Assembly (NCBI GenBank): GCA_040255675.1
Contig: JBDZVM010000044.1
Span: forward strand, 1-30,177
Direction: 5' to 3'
Length of the DNA stretch: 30,177 bases
Origin: JBDZVM01 sp040255675
GTDB taxonomy: Bacteria; Actinomycetota; Actinomycetes; Acidothermales; Acidothermaceae
Shown here: positions 8,948 through 16,600 of the stretch, one piece after another
How positions within the stretch are numbered: position 1 is the stretch's first letter
Layout: each line of letters opens with the position of its first letter
Translations under genes and position numbers: made by a program
Notes under the pieces: generated by a model
What the model was told of the DNA's origin: nothing
Seen by the model: the letters and a program-made list of their open reading frames with translations, nothing else
The model's database searches: none

Positions 8948-9729
8948 ATGCGATCCGCGCCCGTCAATGTGTCATTCGCCCAGCCCGTAAGCGTTTCTGC
9001 CGCATTGCGCGCCGGCATGACCCGTGACCAACTGCGCTCACGCCAACTACAAACACCTTTCACAGGCGTTCGAATAGGGGTAGCGGCACCAAACGATTTG
9101 GTGACGCGGTGCTTGTGCCTGCAGGAGGTTCTCCCATCCGATGCCGTTTTCAGCGGCATGACGGCAGCGGCGTTGCACGGCTGGTGGCTCCCGTTTCGTC
9201 CGTCATTCATCGACGTCACTGTTAGTGGCTCGACGCCCCGTGCGCGACGCGCAGGCGTGCGGTGTCACCAGGCCGATATCGCGGTAGATCAGCGCACCTT
9301 ATGCCATGGTCTAGCCGTTACCGACGCAGTACGCACGCTCGCCGATCTTGCCGCTCAGTACGGCCTGGCCGACCTCGTCGTTATGGCGGATTCCGCTCTG
9401 CGGCGTGGCGATTGCGATGTTCAAGCCCTTCTTGGGTTCGCGGAAATAGCGGGTGGTAGGAGAGGAATCCGCACGTTCCGCCGCATGACGAAGCTCTCCG
9501 ATAACCGCGTTGGCGGATCCTGCATGAGGCCGGCTTCTTGGTCTATCCATACACCGCGCGTGATCTCTTGCTTCGGCCACACCAGGTTCCGCTCGACTAC
9601 GCCGCCGCCCTCAGCCTCCCGGAGAAATCCTACGATCTCGACAAATGGCTCCGCGAGTTCAAGCGCTCCTCGTTCGCAAGGCGTAGGTGGGTCACTGAGG
9701 CGTCATTTTCGGGGCTATTTGGTGCTTGA
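8948..9729 (+). pseudogene. Broken AbiEi-like/DUF559-type gene (internal deletion and frameshift)
   Basis: The first frame, from ATG 8948, reads about 185 residues resembling the N-terminal part of actinobacterial proteins annotated as AbiEi-like antitoxin or DUF559 proteins: a winged-helix start (SAALRAGMTRDQLRSRQL) and then the middle domain (FSGMTAAALHGWWLPF, VTDAVRTLADLAAQYG). After about base 9505 this frame becomes arginine/serine/proline-rich and unlike any protein. A different frame, open from 9505, gives WRILHEAGFLVYPYTARDLLLRP (split here by reading only), the usual end of the DUF559 nuclease-like domain, to a stop at 9727-9729. The roughly 70-90 residues normally between these parts, including the nuclease core, are absent. 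I infer an internal deletion plus frameshift, so neither frame should be functional. The 3' end runs into repeat copy B. Confidence 0.7.
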
Positions 9730-9756
9730 AAGTGCCCCAAAATTGACGACTCGGTG
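9693..9756. repeat. 64-bp structured repeat, copy B
   Basis: Second copy of the element at 8783-8846, same orientation, 910 bases further on. It overlaps the 3' end of the broken gene and stops 10 bases before the stop codon of the convergent sugar-kinase gene. The outer arms (9693-9705 and 9744-9756) pair at 11 of 13 positions. At the second arm position both sides have changed relative to copy A (G-C there, A-T here), keeping the pair. The inner hairpin is kept with one mismatch. Confidence 0.85.
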
Positions 9757-9766
9757 AAGAAGACCG

Positions 9767-10678
9767 TCACTCGAGATCGCGGAGGTAAGGAGGATTGGCG
9801 CCTTCGCGAGTGCACGCGATCGCCGAGGCCCGCACGGCGAACTGCAACGCGCCTTCAAGCTCGGACGGCGTCAGCTTGGTGAGTCTCTCGACGTCGAGAG
9901 CCTCGGCGGCGTCGAGGGCATGCAGCAGCGCAGCAGTAAAGGTGTCGCCCGCTGCAATGGTGTCGACGACGTCGACCGAAAGTCCTGGTATCCGAACTGT
10001 GTCGCCGCCAGATGTGCGTGCCACGGCACCATCGCCGCCGAGCGTAAACACCACAACCGCGGGCCCACGAGTGGCCCAATCGGCCAACACGTTTTCACAG
10101 GAACGATCGGGGTAGAGCCACGCTACATCGTCAACGCTTGCCTTCACGATATGCGCCGACGACAGCCATCGCTCGACACTCGAACGATACTGCGCGACAT
10201 CAGGGCACATGACGGGTCGCACGTTCGGGTCGATCGAGATAACACGCTTCGATCTCTCGCGCGCCAGCAAGGTTTCGAGCACCGGCGCACCGATCAACGC
10301 CATCGACCCGGCGTGAATCGCCTTTACGTCAGAAGGAAGGGACGTCGGCAACTCGTCGGGGCGCCAACCCCAGTCGGCTGTACCGTGAATATGAAAGGTG
10401 TAACGCGCAACGCCCAACTCGTCGACCGACACGATCGCCAAAGTTGTGGGTTCGGACGCATCGACGATGTATCGCAAACCGACGCCGTTCGCGGAGAGCC
10501 ACGAGCGCAGCTGCGCACCGAATGCATCACCCGAAATACGCGCCAGCATCGATGTCGGTGTCGACAGACGGGCTAACGCAACCGCCGTATTAGCCGGACT
10601 TCCGCCCGGTAGAGCCCGCCATGAATCACCACCGGCAGGAACGAGATCGATAAGTGCCTCGCCACAAACGACGATCAA
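9767..10678 (-). CDS. PfkB-family sugar kinase, fructokinase-like
   Basis: PfkB kinases phosphorylate sugars or nucleosides with ATP. The 303-residue protein starts MIVVCGEALIDLVPAGG, which resembles fructokinases. It contains the substrate-contact motif PGGSPAN (24-30), SIDPNVRP (148-155, frequent in fructokinase-type members) and the anion-hole/catalytic motif DTIAAGD (239-245), with Asp245 the expected base. The start is TTG 10678, whose last bases form the stop TGA of the preceding aminotransferase gene; no ATG or GTG fits the conserved N-terminus. Translation is therefore probably coupled to the aminotransferase. The substrate cannot be fixed from sequence; fructose is the best guess. 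It is the last gene of the minus-strand block and converges on repeat copy B. Confidence 0.88.
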   Translation of the reverse strand: MIVVCGEALIDLVPAGGDSWRALPGGSPANTAVALARLSTPTSMLARISGDAFGAQLRSWLSANGVGLRYIVDASEPTTLAIVSVDELGVARYTFHIHGTADWGWRPDELPTSLPSDVKAIHAGSMALIGAPVLETLLARERSKRVISIDPNVRPVMCPDVAQYRSSVERWLSSAHIVKASVDDVAWLYPDRSCENVLADWATRGPAVVVFTLGGDGAVARTSGGDTVRIPGLSVDVVDTIAAGDTFTAALLHALDAAEALDVERLTKLTPSELEGALQFAVRASAIACTREGANPPYLRDLE

Positions 10679-11832
10679 CGCAGCGCGCCCAGTCTCGTAA
10701 CGGCCTCGGATAAAACTTCGTCGCGCTTGCAGAACGCGAACCGCACCAGCGGTCGACCGATCTCGACGTTGTCGTAGAACACCGAATGCGGGATCGCGAC
10801 AACGCCCGCCACATGTGGGAGCTTGCGGCAAAACTCGAGACCGTCGGAAAACCCAAGCGGCCTGATGTCGGCAGTCACGAAATATGTGCCCGCGGGCGTG
10901 AACACATCGAAGCCAACCGAAGCGAGGCCTGTGCTCAACAGATCACGCTTTCTGCGCATGTCGGCCTGGAGCGTCGAGAAATATACGTCATCGAGCAACA
11001 ACCCGTGCGCGATCGCCGGCTGCATCGGCGCCGCATTCACGTACGTCATGAACTGCTTAGTCGTGCGGACGGCGGTCACCAACGACTCTGGTCCGGTGAC
11101 CCAGCCGATTTTCCAGCCAGTCAAAGCAAAAGTCTTACCAGCCGACGAGATCGACACCGTGCGCGAGGCCATGCCGGGCAGGCTGGCGATCGGAATATGC
11201 TCGCCGTCATAGACGAGATGCTCGTACACCTCGTCGGTCACCACGATCAGGTCGTTCGAAATAGCGACGTCGGCAATCGCTGCGAGCTCGTCGCGGCGCA
11301 GCACCGTGCCGGTCGGATTATGCGGCGAGTTCAACAGAATAAGCTTGGTGCGTGAGGTGACGGCGGCGCGCAGCCGGTCGACGTCCAATCGAAAATCGGG
11401 TGCCCGCAACGTCACCGGCACGGCGACACCGCCGGCCATAGCGATCGATGCGGTGTAGGAGTCGTAATAGGGCTCGAGGGCAATCACTTCGTCACCGCGA
11501 TCGACGAGTGCGAGCATTGCGGCGGTGACAGCCTCGGTGGCGCCCGCGGTAACCATCACTTCGGTGTCAGCGTCGAGCTGAATGCCGTAGAACCGCTTTT
11601 GGTGGTCGACGATCGCCGACCGCAGCTCGGGAACCCCGATGCCCGGCGGGTACTGGTTGCGCCCGGCCCAGATTGCGTCGACAGCGATCTGCTTGATGGA
11701 GTCAGGCCCGTCGACGTCCGGAAAACCCTGACCGAGGTTGATCGAGTCGGTCGCGACGGCGAGCGCTGACATCTCTGCAAAGATGGTCGTACCGAGGCCT
11801 TGTAGGCGCGGCACCAGTGGGTTTCGAGGCAC
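10675..11832 (-). CDS. Class I/II PLP-dependent aminotransferase, DapC/kynurenine-aminotransferase-like
   Basis: This 385-residue fold-type I transaminase has the expected landmarks: NLGQGFPD near the N-terminus, HNPTG (171-175), Asp200 with Tyr203 in VVTDEVYEHL (ring contacts), and the Schiff-base lysine Lys233 in SISSAGKTF, followed by GWKIGW. VRFAFCKRDE near the end carries the substrate-carboxylate arginine. It resembles, from memory, the mycobacterial protein annotated as N-succinyldiaminopimelate aminotransferase (Rv0858c), so a role in lysine/diaminopimelate synthesis is possible. Methionine or kynurenine transaminases share these features, so I give no symbol. The GTG start at 11832 has no Shine-Dalgarno sequence but has a TACGCT box seven bases upstream, suggesting a leaderless transcript. 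It follows the VanY-like gene by 24 bases and overlaps the kinase start. Confidence 0.9.
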   Translation of the reverse strand: MPRNPLVPRLQGLGTTIFAEMSALAVATDSINLGQGFPDVDGPDSIKQIAVDAIWAGRNQYPPGIGVPELRSAIVDHQKRFYGIQLDADTEVMVTAGATEAVTAAMLALVDRGDEVIALEPYYDSYTASIAMAGGVAVPVTLRAPDFRLDVDRLRAAVTSRTKLILLNSPHNPTGTVLRRDELAAIADVAISNDLIVVTDEVYEHLVYDGEHIPIASLPGMASRTVSISSAGKTFALTGWKIGWVTGPESLVTAVRTTKQFMTYVNAAPMQPAIAHGLLLDDVYFSTLQADMRRKRDLLSTGLASVGFDVFTPAGTYFVTADIRPLGFSDGLEFCRKLPHVAGVVAIPHSVFYDNVEIGRPLVRFAFCKRDEVLSEAVTRLGALR

Positions 11833-11839
11833 GGGCGTA

Positions 11840-11845
11840 AGCGTA
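11840..11845 (-). promoter_or_regulatory. Possible -10 box for a leaderless aminotransferase mRNA
   Basis: On the minus strand TACGCT (TANNNT pattern) lies seven bases before the GTG start of the aminotransferase, and no ribosome-binding sequence is present. That spacing is typical of leaderless actinobacterial genes, where transcription begins at the start codon. No good -35 is seen. It would let the last two genes of the block be expressed independently. Confidence 0.4.
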
Positions 11846-11856
11846 GTCCGGCTAGG

Positions 11857-12501
11857 TCAGGCGTGCGGCAGCAACGGCGGGCATTTCTGGCCGATGTTCG
11901 GCGCGAGCAGCTCGAAGTGCCAAGTCTCGTTAGCGTACTTGCGGCACAAGCCGAAGCGCACGTCGTTCGTCTCCAGCCACGCGATACCGGCCGCCGGTTC
12001 GACATCGACGGCGCGCCCGCTGACATGGTCGGATTCGTCGGGCGGCAATACCCAGGCGCGCGCGGCCTGCGCGCTGCCGTACTTCACGATCGCCTGCTGG
12101 TACAGCTGTTCTTGATGTTGCGGCGTGCGATATCCCGAGTTGACGTCGAGCTGCACGCCGTCGGCACGGGCGGCGTAGATTGCGGCCAAAATCGCGTGCC
12201 GCAACGCCGGATCGAGATTGCGGACGTCGCCCGGCCCAGCTTCCGACAGCGGTACTTCAGGCAACCGGCTGTGCTGCGGCGTGTTCAGAGGCGTCTGCGG
12301 TGACGGCGCCACGACCGCCGATGGTGTTGCCGAACTAAGGTTCGAATGTTCGGGTGCTACCTGTTCGGTGCCCCGGGTGAACGAAGCGCGCTCCACCGCA
12401 AAAACCACAGCAAGCAGGACGACGAAGAGCAGTGCCATGAGCGTCGTCCGACTTGATGATCGCCGGCGCCGCACTGGGCTGGCGGCGGAGCGCCGTGTCA
12501 T
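11857..12501 (-). CDS. Membrane-anchored VanY-like D-alanyl-D-alanine carboxypeptidase
   Basis: VanY/LAS-family metallopeptidases remove the terminal D-Ala from peptidoglycan stem peptides. The start at ATG 12501 (214 residues) overlaps the permease stop by four bases (ATGA). An arginine-rich head (1-20) and one membrane segment (about 21-36) place the enzyme outside the cytoplasm. A Ser/Pro/Thr-rich linker (about 40-85) leads to the catalytic domain (about 95-214). It has the motif SGYRTPQHQEQLY (122-134), the zinc ligands His159 and Asp166 in SDHVSGRAVD, and catalytic Glu192 with zinc ligand His195 in NETWHFEL. All metal and catalytic residues are present, so it should be active. Coupling to an ABC permease suggests its activity or placement is tied to the transporter. 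Confidence 0.9.
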   Translation of the reverse strand: MTRRSAASPVRRRRSSSRTTLMALLFVVLLAVVFAVERASFTRGTEQVAPEHSNLSSATPSAVVAPSPQTPLNTPQHSRLPEVPLSEAGPGDVRNLDPALRHAILAAIYAARADGVQLDVNSGYRTPQHQEQLYQQAIVKYGSAQAARAWVLPPDESDHVSGRAVDVEPAAGIAWLETNDVRFGLCRKYANETWHFELLAPNIGQKCPPLLPHA

Positions 12502-15188
12502 GCCGCCCGCCGACGCAACGGGAGGTGTGAATGCGTGAACAGCCAGGCGAACGCCGCCCCGAGCAACGGTGCTCCCAAAATCACGGTGAGCAAAGCAGGC
12601 CACGGAAATACCAACGGGTAGCCGGGATCACGGCCGATCGAGTGCGAATGCAACACGGCAGCTGCTGGGATCAGCCCCGCTAACGTGCCTGCGACAACGC
12701 CGATGAACGCCAAAACGGCCGACTGCGTCGCGGCGAGCCGACGGCGCACGCCCGGCGGGGCTCCCACGGCAGCGAGCGTCGCGTGATCGGCGCGGCCGTC
12801 GGCGATGGCGAGCCCCGTCGCGACACCCGATGCGCCGACGATGACGAAGGCCGCAAACGCGATAAGCGCGAGTTTGAGCCCGGCCTGCGGATCGTGGTAG
12901 CCCCGTTCGATCCCGAGACCGAAGCCACCGGCCCGTTGCGCCGCGGTGCGCGCAAGGTCTTCAGTGTGCTTGTTCGGCAGCGTCGTCGTACTCGCGACGA
13001 CGGCAACGGGTGCAACACTCAGTCCCAGTCGCGACGCGGCTTGCGGCGAAAGTAGCAGCGCGGGTGTGCGGTTGCCGCGTGGCGGCGCGACAGCGGCGGG
13101 CACCGTGACCGTCACGCTTGGGCTGACGTGCGTCGAGGGCACGCTTCCATCTGGCGACATGTTGAGTTTCCGGAGTTCCAGCGTCGTCTTTCCATCGATC
13201 ACCTGTGCCGGATCGAAAACGACCGCTCCGCCTTCGCGCAGCATTTCCTCTGCCTTCGGCGCGTGATATCCGATCGCGGCGGTCAGCAATTGCGGGCCGC
13301 CAACGAGAACATCGCCTGTTTGCAGGCCGCCGCCCACGAGGCACGCGTGATGAGCATGCATACACGCCGGTTGCGCAACTCGCACCTCGGTGCAAGTGTT
13401 TTCGAGCCCGCAGCCACCCGCACCGTTAACCACAGCCGCGTCTTTCACGGGCAACGAATCACGAAGTGCCTGCACGACCGCATCGGCCTGCGCCGAGGTC
13501 GGGTCCGCACCGTGTGATGCAAGCTTCACCAAGGCTGTTCCGATGGGCGTCGACGGAACATAAGTCGCGCGGTTGTGCGCGGCCGTTCCGGCCAAGAAGA
13601 TGAGGACGCCGACGCAGCCGGCGGCAGCCGCGAGAATCGCGGCCGCGGCCGGGGCAGAGCGACCTCGATTGCGGGCGGCGTCACGTAACGCCAGCCGAAC
13701 GCAGCCTCGGAAGAGTGGCGCGGCACGACCAGCGGCACCGACCAAAATGGGCGTGCACATTACTAACCCAAGCTCGGCGAACGCTGACCCAAAGAGAATG
13801 AACGTCGCGCGCCGAGCTTGTATCGCGCCCAAAGAAGCAATGCCGACACCGACGCCAAAAGCCAGCAGCCCGAATAGCGGCAGCAAGCGCGACGACCGGA
13901 CCGTACCTCGCCGTCCGGACAATGCGGCGACAACGTCTTGCCGACTCGCCGACCTCGCAGGAAACATCGCGGCGAGCAGGCCGGTGGCGACGCCGACCAG
14001 TACGATGCCGGCTAGGTCCAGGAGGTGTAGATGAAGCCCACCGAAAATTTCGCCCATGTGGGCCGCGAGGAAACCCCTGACCCCGGCGCCCGCGGCGATT
14101 CCTAGACCAACACCGAGCACACCGCCGGTCACACCGAGCACCACTCCCTGCGCCAAGACCGTGCGCCGCATATCGATGCGATCACCGCCGACGGCAGCGA
14201 GAATCGCGAGTTCTCGTCGCTGGCGACGGGCACCGACCGCGAACGCCGGTCCGGCGAGCAGCACGATTTCGAGCAACGCCATCCCAGCCGCGACCGCGAG
14301 CCCGGTCGCGGTTTGTGCCGAGAGCATCGTTTGTTCGAAGGATCGGAATGATACCTGTGACGAGGGTGGCGGATGCAGGTAGACGTAACGCGAATGCACC
14401 AAGAAGCCAAGTGAATTCAATCGCAGCACGTCACTCCACCGAATTGGGGACGGAGTCTTCACCAGGTAGGTGGCGGCTGCGTCGAGCGGTACGCCTGACG
14501 AACTTCGAGCAAGCGCCGGATCAAGTGCGCTGCCGAGTGGCGCAACCGCTTGGTCGGTCAGTGCGTTCAGCGGCACGCTGAAAATGCCGACGACCGTTAG
14601 CGCCTGGTAGGGCTGAAAGCTCGAGACGCGGTCACCAAGGTGAACGCCCAACCGACGAGCGAGCGAGGCTGTGAGCTCGATTTCGTCGGCAGCTACAGCG
14701 GCTCGGCCCGCGATCGTACGAAACTTTCCAGCGACAACCGGATCATTCGCATCAGCAATCGTCACGTTGACCGACGTAGTCGGCGCGGTGTGGTCGGACG
14801 CCGATTGCAGCATCGTCCAGGTGTCACGCATCTCGAGTACGCGGCTACCTGCCGGGAGTAACGCTTTTAGGGCAGTAGCAGCATCAGTGCGATCACCGAA
14901 ATTCGTACCGCTCGCACCCTCGACGCTCGCGCCAATGCCGTCAGGCGTCTGCTCGACGCGGCCACCGAGATAATTCACCTGCGCGTCGGCCACGGTGCCG
15001 AGGTCGCGCTGCGCCTTCTCCCCTGCAGTGAGCTGATGGCTTCGCAGGACAACGTCGGACGCCGCCACACCGATCACTGGCAGCGCGATCATGGCAACCA
15101 CAAGCAGGCTGCGGCCCGGATGTGTGAGCGCATCGCGCCGGGCCAACCGTAAGCACGCGCGCCACCCCGACATCCATCGCGAATTCAT
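12498..15188 (-). CDS. Large FtsX/MacB-type ABC transporter permease
   Basis: An 896-residue single-chain permease with two FtsX-like halves. An N-terminal membrane helix (about 27-45) is followed by an extracytoplasmic domain (about 50-290). Then come three or more helices (about 300-420) with the cytoplasmic motif RRELAILAAVGG. Further helices (about 435-555), a second extracytoplasmic domain (about 560-760) and a final three-helix FtsX bundle (about 765-885), with ATLAAVGAPPGVRRRLAATQ, complete it. Such proteins usually extract lipids or lipoproteins, expel antimicrobial peptides, or act as mechanical regulators of cell-wall enzymes. The second outer domain contains a Cys/His cluster (C593, C599, C609, H611, H613, H614, C616), which could be a disulphide knot or a metal site. 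Its ATG overlaps the ATPase stop and its stop overlaps the VanY-like start, so all three should be made together. Confidence 0.9.
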   Translation of the reverse strand: MNSRWMSGWRACLRLARRDALTHPGRSLLVVAMIALPVIGVAASDVVLRSHQLTAGEKAQRDLGTVADAQVNYLGGRVEQTPDGIGASVEGASGTNFGDRTDAATALKALLPAGSRVLEMRDTWTMLQSASDHTAPTTSVNVTIADANDPVVAGKFRTIAGRAAVAADEIELTASLARRLGVHLGDRVSSFQPYQALTVVGIFSVPLNALTDQAVAPLGSALDPALARSSSGVPLDAAATYLVKTPSPIRWSDVLRLNSLGFLVHSRYVYLHPPPSSQVSFRSFEQTMLSAQTATGLAVAAGMALLEIVLLAGPAFAVGARRQRRELAILAAVGGDRIDMRRTVLAQGVVLGVTGGVLGVGLGIAAGAGVRGFLAAHMGEIFGGLHLHLLDLAGIVLVGVATGLLAAMFPARSASRQDVVAALSGRRGTVRSSRLLPLFGLLAFGVGVGIASLGAIQARRATFILFGSAFAELGLVMCTPILVGAAGRAAPLFRGCVRLALRDAARNRGRSAPAAAAILAAAAGCVGVLIFLAGTAAHNRATYVPSTPIGTALVKLASHGADPTSAQADAVVQALRDSLPVKDAAVVNGAGGCGLENTCTEVRVAQPACMHAHHACLVGGGLQTGDVLVGGPQLLTAAIGYHAPKAEEMLREGGAVVFDPAQVIDGKTTLELRKLNMSPDGSVPSTHVSPSVTVTVPAAVAPPRGNRTPALLLSPQAASRLGLSVAPVAVVASTTTLPNKHTEDLARTAAQRAGGFGLGIERGYHDPQAGLKLALIAFAAFVIVGASGVATGLAIADGRADHATLAAVGAPPGVRRRLAATQSAVLAFIGVVAGTLAGLIPAAAVLHSHSIGRDPGYPLVFPWPALLTVILGAPLLGAAFAWLFTHSHLPLRRRAA

Positions 15189-15919
15189 CGAGCCGAGCCG
15201 TTTTCCAGCAGCGACTCAGGCACGTCTATCGGACCGGTCTGGTCGATCATCACGCCGTCTCTCAAGAACACGACGCGATCGGCCCACGAGGCATGCCGCG
15301 CTTCGTGCGTCACCAAAACACCGGCGGCGCCTGCGTCGCAGCGTGAGCGCAATAGTCGCAGCACCGATTCACCAGTTTCCGAATCGAGCGCCCCGGTCGG
15401 TTCGTCGGCCAGTAATAATCGCCGCTCTCCGACCAATGCACGAGCAATCGCCACTCGTTGCTGCTGACCACCCGACATGTCGTCGGGAAAACGATCGGCC
15501 AGCTCAGCAACGTCGACCTCGGCTAACGCCTGCATCGCCGCCGTCCGGGCACGCCGCACGCCGACGCCATCGAGTTCGAGCGGCAGCGACACGTTTTCAA
15601 CGGCCGTGAGCGCCGGAATCAGGTTGAAGTCTTGAAATACATACCCCGCGGTGCGACGTCGAATAGCGGCGACGTCACGTCTCGACAACGTCGAGAGTTC
15701 GATGCCCCCGACTCGCACCGAACCCGACGACGGCCGGTCGAGTCCACCGGCCAAGTTCAAAAGCGTCGACTTCCCAGACCCACTCGGCCCCATCACTGCT
15801 ACAAGTTCCCCCGCGCAAACCGAGAGCGAGACATCGCGAAGGGCATGAACCGCGGTGGCACCGTGTCCGTGCGAACGGCTTACCTGTTCGAGCACCAAGA
15901 CGAGTTCACGGGATTTCAT
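15185..15919 (-). CDS. ABC transporter ATPase, MacB/LolD/FtsE type
   Basis: This 244-residue ATPase energises the adjacent FtsX-like permease. Motifs: Walker A GPSGSGKST 44-52, Q-loop Gln96 (YVFQDFNLIPALT), signature MSGGQ 148-152, Walker B LLLADEP 168-174, D-loop ALDS and the switch histidine in VLVTHEA. The Q-loop wording is typical of LolD/MacB/FtsE-class ATPases. The reading frame extends further upstream, but I start at ATG 15919. That position overlaps the padR stop (ATGA) and yields the usual N-terminus (MKSRELVLVLEQVSRSHG); the upstream extension is a translation of the repeat inside padR. Expression is expected to follow PadR control. Confidence 0.95.
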   Translation of the reverse strand: MKSRELVLVLEQVSRSHGHGATAVHALRDVSLSVCAGELVAVMGPSGSGKSTLLNLAGGLDRPSSGSVRVGGIELSTLSRRDVAAIRRRTAGYVFQDFNLIPALTAVENVSLPLELDGVGVRRARTAAMQALAEVDVAELADRFPDDMSGGQQQRVAIARALVGERRLLLADEPTGALDSETGESVLRLLRSRCDAGAAGVLVTHEARHASWADRVVFLRDGVMIDQTGPIDVPESLLENGSAR

Positions 15920-16563
15920 GTGCGTACCGGCCTGCTCTTCGAAGCGGACGGCATGCCGGCCGCTTCGCGGCGTCCCATTTGCGAAGCGGACAAGCCCCCT
16001 TCGCGGCGTCCCATTTGCGAAGCGGACAAGCCCCCTTCGCGATGTCCGCCCTCTTGCTCTCGAGCGAGGCGCCCTTCGCAATGGTCGAGCCAGCGAATTT
16101 CGGCTTCTGCTTGAAAAATCAGCCCTTCGAGCACGAGTTGCCAGGCGAGGTCTGAGTCTGGGTGACGCACTTTCAGCCGGGTGTATTCCTGCAGCGCCCG
16201 CATCGAGTCGCTGCGCTGCGTCTGAACCAAAGACCGGACGTCGACACCTGGCGCCGTGACCGCGAGTGCCAGTTTGATAGCCAGTTCGTCGCGCGGACGC
16301 TGCTCACGCTTGACCGGTGTACGCCACCACGCTTCGAGGTCGGCACGGCCGGCCTCGGTCAGTCGGTACAGAGCGTGGCCTTCGTCGTCGGCTCCGGCGG
16401 ATTCGACAAGCCCGTCGCGTTCGAGGCGGGCCATTGTCGTGTACACCTGGCCGACGTTGAGCGGCCAGGTAGCGGCGGTTCGCCGCTCGAATTCCGAACG
16501 CAGCTGGTTGCCGTAACGCGGAGCTTCAGCGAGCAGGGCGAGCAACCCGTATCTGATGGACAT
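15916..16563 (-). CDS. PadR-family transcriptional regulator with repeat-bearing C-terminus
   Basis: PadR regulators are winged-helix repressors, often of adjacent exporter genes. The 215-residue protein has the family N-terminus MSIRYGLLALLAEAPRYGNQL, the recognition region WPLNVGQVYTTMARLERDGLV and the wing with LYRLTEAGRADLEAWW (to about 80). A helical dimerisation domain follows (about 90-165, including LQEYTRLKVRH and QAEAEIRWLDHCE). The last 45 residues are unusual: they contain the duplicated peptide REGGLSASQMGR and a basic end, produced by the 36-base tandem repeat, and are longer than in ordinary PadR proteins. The stop overlaps the ATPase start. The ATG lies inside an imperfect palindrome that is the likely operator, so autoregulation of the whole block is expected. 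Confidence 0.92.
   Translation of the reverse strand: MSIRYGLLALLAEAPRYGNQLRSEFERRTAATWPLNVGQVYTTMARLERDGLVESAGADDEGHALYRLTEAGRADLEAWWRTPVKREQRPRDELAIKLALAVTAPGVDVRSLVQTQRSDSMRALQEYTRLKVRHPDSDLAWQLVLEGLIFQAEAEIRWLDHCEGRLAREQEGGHREGGLSASQMGRREGGLSASQMGRREAAGMPSASKSRPVRT
15964..16035. repeat. Perfect 36-bp tandem repeat, two copies, inside padR
   Basis: Two identical 36-base units occupy 15964-15999 and 16000-16035, with a degenerate partial third beginning at 16036. In padR they encode REGGLSASQMGR twice. Because 36 is divisible by three, the reading frame is kept. Units contain GCGAAG and CTTCGC arms that can form a hairpin across the unit junction. Perfect identity implies a recent duplication. 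There are no spacers, so it is not a CRISPR. Confidence 0.9.
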
Positions 16564-16586
16564 ACCGAGTATGTATACCCAGTATG
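16561..16586 (-). promoter_or_regulatory. Candidate PadR operator/promoter overlapping the padR start
   Basis: An AT-richer 26-base imperfect palindrome (20 of 26 symmetric positions) covers the padR start codon, with CATAC at its left end and GTATG at its right. On the minus strand it contains TATACA, which could serve as a -10 box for a nearly leaderless transcript. The position over the regulator's own promoter, and its departure from the surrounding GC-rich sequence, suggest PadR autorepression. Confidence 0.5.
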
Positions 16587-16600
16587 GTCACTCCGGTCAA

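Noticed and set aside
8783..9756. Insertion sequence bounded by terminal inverted repeats
   Set aside because: The two elements are in direct, not inverted, orientation, and the gene between them is not a transposase.
8948..9757. Intact 269-residue protein in a single frame
   Set aside because: The last third of that frame is Arg/Ser/Pro-rich and unlike the family, while another frame supplies the proper C-terminal motif; it reads as a pseudogene.
15964..16048. CRISPR array
   Set aside because: The 36-base length is CRISPR-like, but the units abut directly without spacers and lie inside a coding frame; no cas genes are present.
15920..16081. N-terminal extension of the ABC ATPase
   Set aside because: The added residues are a translation of the padR repeat in another frame; ATG 15919 with the ATGA overlap gives the normal family N-terminus.
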